From positions 124,001 to 188,000 of the forward strand of contig JACDEI010000001.1 in assembly GCA_013816485.1 (NCBI GenBank): DNA of 64,000 nt, written 5' to 3'. Source of the stretch: Planctomycetota bacterium (lineage in GTDB: Bacteria; Planctomycetota; UBA11346). Made by a program: the position numbers and the translations under genes. The notes below the pieces were generated by a model, which made no database searches, was not told the DNA's origin, and saw nothing but the letters and a program-made list of their open reading frames with translations. Numbering within the stretch: the first letter of the stretch is position 1; the number at the start of each line of letters is the position of its first letter. This document shows, in pieces, positions 60,061 to 64,000 of this stretch.

Positions 60061-61614
60061 ATGACCGATCAGCAGACCCCATGGGATGACATCGCCATCC
60101 ATTTCGACGGGTCGATGAACCGTTCGCTGAGCACCGAGGTATGTGTCGTTGGCGGCGGCATCGCCGGGCTCACGACCGCGTACGCCCTGGCCCGTGAACA
60201 TGTCCCCGTTGTGCTCCTGGAAGCGGATCAGATCGGCGCTGGCGAAACCGGCCGTACCTCGGCCCATCTCGCCAATGCCCTCGATGACCGGTTCCACCGC
60301 CTTGAACGCTTGCATGGTCGTGATGGCGCACGTTTGGCGGCCGAAAGCCACACTGCCGCCATCGATCTGATCGCCACCATCTGTCAGCGTCACGACATCG
60401 CGTGTGATTTCCGCCACGTCGATGGCTTCCTTTTCGCACATGGCGATCGTGATGACGAGATCCATGACGAGTTCATCGCCGCCCAGCGTGCCGGCCTCGC
60501 GGTGGAGGTGGTCCGCGGGCAACCGTTGCCGTGGTTGCGCACCGGCCAGTGCCTGCGTTTCCCGCGTCAGGCGCAGTTCCATCCCTTGCGTTACGTGCGC
60601 GGACTGGCCCGCGCAGCCAAGGAATTCGGCGCGCAGATCTTCACCGGCACACGTGTCAGCCGCATCGTCGACGGTGAGCTGGTGGAGATCCACACCGAGC
60701 AGGGTCTGCAGGTGATCGCCAAACACGTGGTGGTCGCCACCAATGTTCCGATCCACGACCGGGTGCGCTTGCAGACGTCGCTCGAAGCTTATCGCACGTA
60801 TGTCATCACCCTCGCGCTACCACGTGGTCTGGCGGAGCCGGTGCTGGCCTGGGACACCGACGAACCTTACCACTACGTACGCGTGATCGCGGGCGAGGGC
60901 CACGATCTGCTGATGGTCGGCGGCGAGGATCACAAGACCGGCCAGGGTCCGGACGAGCCTGATCTGCCCTATGCCCGGTTGGAAGCCTGGGCGCGTGAAC
61001 GGGCTTCGGCCTGTGGTGCGGTGGTGCACCGCTGGTCCGGACAGATCATCGAACCGGTCGATGGTCTAGCGCTGATCGGGCACAATCCCGGGGATCACGC
61101 CAACAGCCACCTCATCGCCGGAGATTCGGGGAACGGCCTCACTCACGGCACCCTCGGTGGTATGCTGCTGAGCGATCACATCCGCGGGCGCGAGAATCCG
61201 TGGACCCGGCTCTATCAGCCGTCGCGTTTCCGCCTTGGCGCGGTGGGCGAGTTCACCCGCCACAACGTCAACGCCCTCGGCCAATATGGCGACTGGCTGA
61301 TGGCGGGGGATGTGCGCACGCCGGATGAAGTGCCACGCGGCCACGCCGCACTGGTGCGTCATGGGCTGTCGAAGTGGGCGGTGCATCGCGATGATGCCGG
61401 CGTCCTGCATGCCTGTTCAGCGGTCTGTCCGCACCTGGGCGGTCTGGTGCGGTGGAATGCCAGTGAACGGACCTGGGATTGTCCCTGCCACGGTTCGCGT
61501 TTCACCGTTGATGGCCAGGTGATCAATGGACCGGCCAACACCGCACTGACCCCCATCACCGCTGAACAACTGGACGAAGCGGTGCTGGTCAAACGGCACC
61601 ATGCTGGCGATTGA
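60061..61614 (+). CDS. FAD-dependent oxidoreductase with C-terminal Rieske domain
   Basis: A 517-residue protein. The N-terminal DAO-type FAD domain has VCVVGGGIAGLTTAYALARE and the E in LLEADQIGAGETGRTSAHL; the GD motif is in LIAGDSGNGLTHG. The C-terminal Rieske domain (about 420-510) carries the 2Fe-2S ligands CPHLGG and CPCHGSRF. This family oxidises amino-acid- or amine-like substrates, passing electrons to the cluster; the exact substrate is unknown. It follows the terminator of the DUF4142 gene with no sigma54-like site. Confidence 0.9.
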   Translation: MTDQQTPWDDIAIHFDGSMNRSLSTEVCVVGGGIAGLTTAYALAREHVPVVLLEADQIGAGETGRTSAHLANALDDRFHRLERLHGRDGARLAAESHTAAIDLIATICQRHDIACDFRHVDGFLFAHGDRDDEIHDEFIAAQRAGLAVEVVRGQPLPWLRTGQCLRFPRQAQFHPLRYVRGLARAAKEFGAQIFTGTRVSRIVDGELVEIHTEQGLQVIAKHVVVATNVPIHDRVRLQTSLEAYRTYVITLALPRGLAEPVLAWDTDEPYHYVRVIAGEGHDLLMVGGEDHKTGQGPDEPDLPYARLEAWARERASACGAVVHRWSGQIIEPVDGLALIGHNPGDHANSHLIAGDSGNGLTHGTLGGMLLSDHIRGRENPWTRLYQPSRFRLGAVGEFTRHNVNALGQYGDWLMAGDVRTPDEVPRGHAALVRHGLSKWAVHRDDAGVLHACSAVCPHLGGLVRWNASERTWDCPCHGSRFTVDGQVINGPANTALTPITAEQLDEAVLVKRHHAGD

Positions 61615-61617
61615 ATC

Positions 61618-61680
61618 TCAATTCGGCGATTGAACCGCCACGACGCCACGGAACAACAGCGACTCTGCGGTTTGATTGCG
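61618..61680. repeat. Family A repeat, copy 4 (left arm)
   Basis: TTCGGCGATTGAACCGCCAC followed by GACGCCACGGAACAACAGCG, then TGCGGTTTGATTGCG, which could pair weakly as a degraded right arm. It begins 4-7 bp after the oxidoreductase stop. Confidence 0.75.
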
Positions 61681-61690
61681 TTTTCTAGGA

Positions 61691-62206
61691 TCACGTGCGT
61701 GGTCGTGCAGCGCCGGCTTCCAGGCGGCCTTTGCCGACCACCTGGATGTCCTGACCGTTCTCACTGCGGAAGATGCGTATCACCACATCGTAGCCGTGTG
61801 AATCCTGGGCGCGGACCAAGATCGCCGAACGTGACCCGCTGATACGTGGGCCGTAGTGCGCCAGCACCGAGCGGAGCAAGGATGCTTCTTCATCGACGCT
61901 CGCGCCAACCGTCGCCCCGATGGCACTGCCGACGGCTGCACCCAGCAGTGCGGCGGGCAGCGCCAACACGCCGTAACCCACCAGCCAACCGAACGCCCCG
62001 GCGACTACCGCCGCGCTTCCACCTGCGACCACCGCCGTCTCCGGGGCGGTCTCATCGGGCGGTTTCACCGGCGGAACGGCGGGTGATGGACCATCGGGGT
62101 GCAGGACGGTGATGTCGGTAGGCGTCCAGCCGGCTTGACGCAAACGATCAAGGATGTGGCGGGTGCGCACCGGATCTTCGGTCAGGCAGGAGAGGATGAG
62201 CGCCAT
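61691..62206 (-). CDS. Glycine-zipper protein, paralogue of the 21460 gene
   Basis: A 171-residue protein. N-terminus MALILSCLTEDPVRTRHILD, then ILDRLRQAGWTPTDITVLHP, a Gly/Ala-rich zipper (AAVVAGAFGWLVGYGVLALP, AALLGAAVGSAIGATVGASV) and a soluble end (SRSAILVRAQDSHGYDVVIR). This is the same order as the protein at 21460, with low identity. AAGGA lies about 8 nt before the ATG. No sigma54-like site was found upstream. Confidence 0.72.
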   Translation of the reverse strand: MALILSCLTEDPVRTRHILDRLRQAGWTPTDITVLHPDGPSPAVPPVKPPDETAPETAVVAGGSAAVVAGAFGWLVGYGVLALPAALLGAAVGSAIGATVGASVDEEASLLRSVLAHYGPRISGSRSAILVRAQDSHGYDVVIRIFRSENGQDIQVVGKGRLEAGAARPRT

Positions 62207-62291
62207 GGTTATTCCTTTCCGCCGACTAGGCGTGCGGCCTCCGCGCTGGTGTGCGGACGTGCTGTCCGTTTCGGCAACGGCGCATGGGCGG

Positions 62292-62726
62292 TCATGGCAG
62301 TTTTCCGGCGGCGAACACCCGTTCAGCGTACAGGCGGCCGCGTCGACGGTCGCCGCCGGGGCCGGTGTGGTAGAACGCCACCGCCAGATTCCAGTTTCCT
62401 GCCCGGCGAAAACAGCGCAGCAGCCAGGCACGCGTCATGCTCTCGGCGAGGACCACCTCGACGCGGATGCGCGAACGCAGATGGCTGACGCCGAGATCGC
62501 TCAGTGCCGACGGCGCCATCTGCCAGGGCCCGACCTCACCATCGGCACCGTCCCGGCGGTCACGGTAATGCACCAGGTTCCCTTCGCGGTAGGTGCTGCC
62601 GCTCTCGACCGCGGCGATGCCGGCGATGACCCAGTCCGGGATGGGCTCATAGGGCCCGACTTCGCTGGCACCGGCGGCGGTGATGGCGAACAGGACAGAC
62701 ACCAGGAATGTTCCGGACCAATGCAT
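62292..62726 (-). CDS. Small lytic-transglycosylase/lysozyme-like secreted protein
   Basis: A 144-residue protein. Signal peptide (MHWSGTFLVSVLFAITAAGA), then IPDWVIAGIAAVESGSTYRE with the Glu expected of an SLT-like active site, DGEVGPWQMAPSALSDLGV (matching the G-x-x-G-x-x-Q of transglycosylases) and AFYHTGPGG near the end. It may cut or bind peptidoglycan. The predicted sigma54 start lies only 4 nt before the ATG. Confidence 0.72.
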   Translation of the reverse strand: MHWSGTFLVSVLFAITAAGASEVGPYEPIPDWVIAGIAAVESGSTYREGNLVHYRDRRDGADGEVGPWQMAPSALSDLGVSHLRSRIRVEVVLAESMTRAWLLRCFRRAGNWNLAVAFYHTGPGGDRRRGRLYAERVFAAGKLP

Positions 62727-62740
62727 GGGACGGAGAGCAG

Positions 62741-62757
62741 AGCGCCAGCCATGCCAA
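62741..62757 (-). promoter_or_regulatory. sigma54-like promoter
   Basis: On the minus strand TTGGCATG-N4-GCGCT with correct spacing. The predicted start is near 62730, 4 nt before the ATG at 62726. Confidence 0.45.
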
Positions 62758-62869
62758 CAACTGGGCGATGTGCGACCGCTGGCGCGTCACAGTGTCCTGC
62801 GCTCTTCAGGGAACGCTGATTAACGATGGGCGAATATGCACGGCCGTTAGCCCATGCCCGACCGCGGAC

Positions 62870-63052
62870 TCAGTGGGCGTGCAGGTCCCGTCTGGTCGCG
62901 ACGGTCGAGGAATCGTCAAGGAAACGCAGTGGTTTGGCCGCATCCGCTGGTGGCGGTTCTGGCTGGTGCGTGGTCGACCAGTCGTGCGCGCCGATGCGGT
63001 AGGCGATCCAGGTAAGCAGCAGGATGACCATGGACATGAAGTATTCGATCAT
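62870..63052 (-). CDS. Small single-pass membrane protein, 60 residues
   Basis: Starts MIEYFMSMVILLLTWIAYRI, one hydrophobic helix, followed by a polar tail rich in Pro, Asp and Arg (HDWSTTHQPEPPPADAAKPL). A GAGG stretch precedes the ATG. No family is recognised; small stress membrane proteins of this size are common. Confidence 0.5.
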   Translation of the reverse strand: MIEYFMSMVILLLTWIAYRIGAHDWSTTHQPEPPPADAAKPLRFLDDSSTVATRRDLHAH

Positions 63053-63160
63053 GGCGGCCTCGCGGTGTAAACGTTTCCCGTTGGAGCGTGGGGGCGGCAC
63101 ACCATCGAAATACCACCACGGAATCAAGCCTGATTGAGGTTAAGAAGACAGGAGTTAATC

Positions 63161-63427
63161 ATGAAATCGGACGTAAATGCAATGGCGCTGCCACATGTCG
63201 CGCGCTGGGTGGCGCTTACGTGCGCTCAATGGCTTAAGCTAAGAAGCTGTCTTGAAAGAGCGAAATTCACATGGAGGACCGGAGAACCGGAGAGAGGCGA
63301 TAAACGAAGTGTCGGTGAACATCCGAGGTTCCGTAGCTCTGTCTTCCTCCGGTCCTCCGGTCCTCCATGTCGGCCCTGCCTTTCAAGATACCTTCTAAGG
63401 CCGCCCCGCATGAATAATAAAAATTGA
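63161..63427 (+). CDS. Small frame that runs into a family B repeat
   Basis: The ATG at 63161 has a good AGGAG site (63150-63154). The first 26 codons (MKSDVNAMALPHVARWVALT and on) look coding, but the rest (88 residues total) is translated repeat DNA. Either a small gene was interrupted by the element or the frame is chance. Confidence 0.3.
   Translation: MKSDVNAMALPHVARWVALTCAQWLKLRSCLERAKFTWRTGEPERGDKRSVGEHPRFRSSVFLRSSGPPCRPCLSRYLLRPPRMNNKN
63241..63405. repeat. Dispersed hairpin repeat, family B copy 2
   Basis: Arms CACATGGAGGACCGGAGAAC (from 63269) and the matching CCTCCGGTCCTCCATG side (63346-63369) enclose a loop with AAACGAAGTGTCGGTGAACA, shared with the copy at 20703. Flanking AGCTGTCTTGAAAG also matches copy 1. 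Confidence 0.85.
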
Positions 63428-63530
63428 ACCGCCACGACGCCACGGAGCGAAATAATAATCAATCCATTCAATCTTTGCTTTTCTTCCTCCCCGTGGCGTC
63501 GTGGAGTCGTGGCGGTTCAATCCATTTTCT
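63423..63530. repeat. Family A hairpin repeat, copy 5
   Basis: Left arm ATTGAACCGCCACGACGCCA (from 63424) and right arm GTGGCGTCGTGGAGTCGTGG-CGGTTCAAT (63491-63521). The enclosed stretch is AT-rich. This is the most complete inverted pair of family A. Confidence 0.9.
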
Positions 63531-63574
63531 TACCTAAAGCCATTGCACGTGCGCCCACCGTAATCACCACTCCA

Positions 63575-64000
63575 TCACTTGCCGGCGGGGCCAGCGAAGC
63601 CGGGGACCATCGCACGGACGAAGGCGTTGCGCAGGGCCGTGCCGATCGCGGTCCACACATCGGTGTCCAGGCGCTCGAGCGGACCACTGATGGGAAAACG
63701 GGCCGCGTGCTGCTGGAGCTCGGAGTTCTCGAGGATATTCTCCGCCACTTTCACCAGCACCCCCAGGAAGCTGGTGGTTCCGGTAGCTGGATCGGAATCG
63801 CCGAATGAGCGGATGTCGAGGCGGTGGAACAGCACCTTGAGGTATCCACCGAGTCGGCGTCCATCCGACACGATCTCGGCATATCCCTGGAACGTCCCAT
63901 CGGCAAAGGTGAGATTGCCGAACGTGCGCGTCAGCGGATTCAACTCCGGCAGAAGAACGTGTTCCAGTTGTGTGCGTACGAGGAAGGTCGGCGATTTCGC
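63575..64000 (-). CDS. C-terminal part of an AsmA/DUF748-like protein, cut by the window edge
   Basis: About 141 residues are visible, open at the right edge. The run FLVRTQLEHVLLPELNPLTR, GTFQGYAEIVSDGRRLGGYL, KVLFHRLDI, FLGVLVKVAENILENSELQQ and FPISGPLERLDTDVWTAIGT matches the end of DUF748-type (AsmA-like) envelope proteins, where a gradual strand pattern closes with a helix. Such proteins are large and span the periplasm, moving or holding lipids. A TTG at 63943 is not a real start, since the frame stays open upstream. Confidence 0.6.
   Translation of the reverse strand, partial: AKSPTFLVRTQLEHVLLPELNPLTRTFGNLTFADGTFQGYAEIVSDGRRLGGYLKVLFHRLDIRSFGDSDPATGTTSFLGVLVKVAENILENSELQQHAARFPISGPLERLDTDVWTAIGTALRNAFVRAMVPGFAGPAGK

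Overview
Organism. The window is GC-rich and gene-dense, and no rRNA, tRNA or CRISPR array was found. Several features point to the PVC group (Planctomycetota, Verrucomicrobiota or Lentisphaerota): a DUF1592/DUF1587-type cytochrome protein beside a DUF1552 protein, an ECF sigma factor fused to a large extracytoplasmic domain, a Ser/Thr kinase fused to a formylglycine-generating-enzyme domain, and a pseudopilin cassette of the Verru_Chthon kind. The phylum is an inference and cannot be fixed from this DNA alone.

Layout. 1-4.5 kb: exopolysaccharide genes (glycosyltransferase, outer-membrane export protein, tyrosine-kinase co-polymerase). 4.4-9.7 kb: phosphopantetheinyl transferase, an outer-membrane barrel, a PAS protein and small conserved proteins. 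10-18.5 kb: DUF1592 and DUF1552 proteins, the ECF-propeller fusion and a glycoside hydrolase. 18.8-22 kb: AI-2E transporter, BON lipoprotein and glycine-zipper protein. 22.6-38.5 kb: a large signalling island with a 1930-residue poly-HAMP hybrid kinase, three PAS/HisKA kinases with an HDLQEP motif, three CheY-like regulators, a MetOD1-type protein and a sigma54 activator. 38.6-43.5 kb: Gfo/Idh oxidoreductase, SDR dehydrogenase, BON lipoprotein and a membrane protein. 43.7-51 kb: kinase-FGE fusion and the pseudopilin cassette. 51-64 kb: VKOR/SPW protein, epimerase, ABC exporter, CBS protein, DUF4142 protein, FAD-Rieske oxidoreductase, lysozyme-like protein and an AsmA/DUF748-like fragment.

Main observation. 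Eighteen sites with a sigma54 (RpoN) promoter layout, GG-N10-GC and mostly TTGGCAT or TTGGCAC at -24, lie just upstream of genes on both strands. Several have a dyad of the form TGCA-N3-TGCA (often CCTGCA-N3-TGCAGG) 37 to 128 bp further upstream, which looks like an enhancer site. The only sigma54 activator gene in the window (37116-38474) carries both elements itself. The promoted genes include CBS, DUF4142, SDR, AI-2E, glycine-zipper, envelope and response-regulator proteins, as expected of an envelope or general stress regulon run by sigma54. This is an inference from sequence.

Repeats and remnants. The gaps between genes carry several families of hairpins whose arms are built from 8-10 nt tandem units; two of the families recur. 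There are also four broken or remnant coding sequences: a frameshifted lipoprotein, a dihydrofolate-reductase-family fragment and two unidentified tails.
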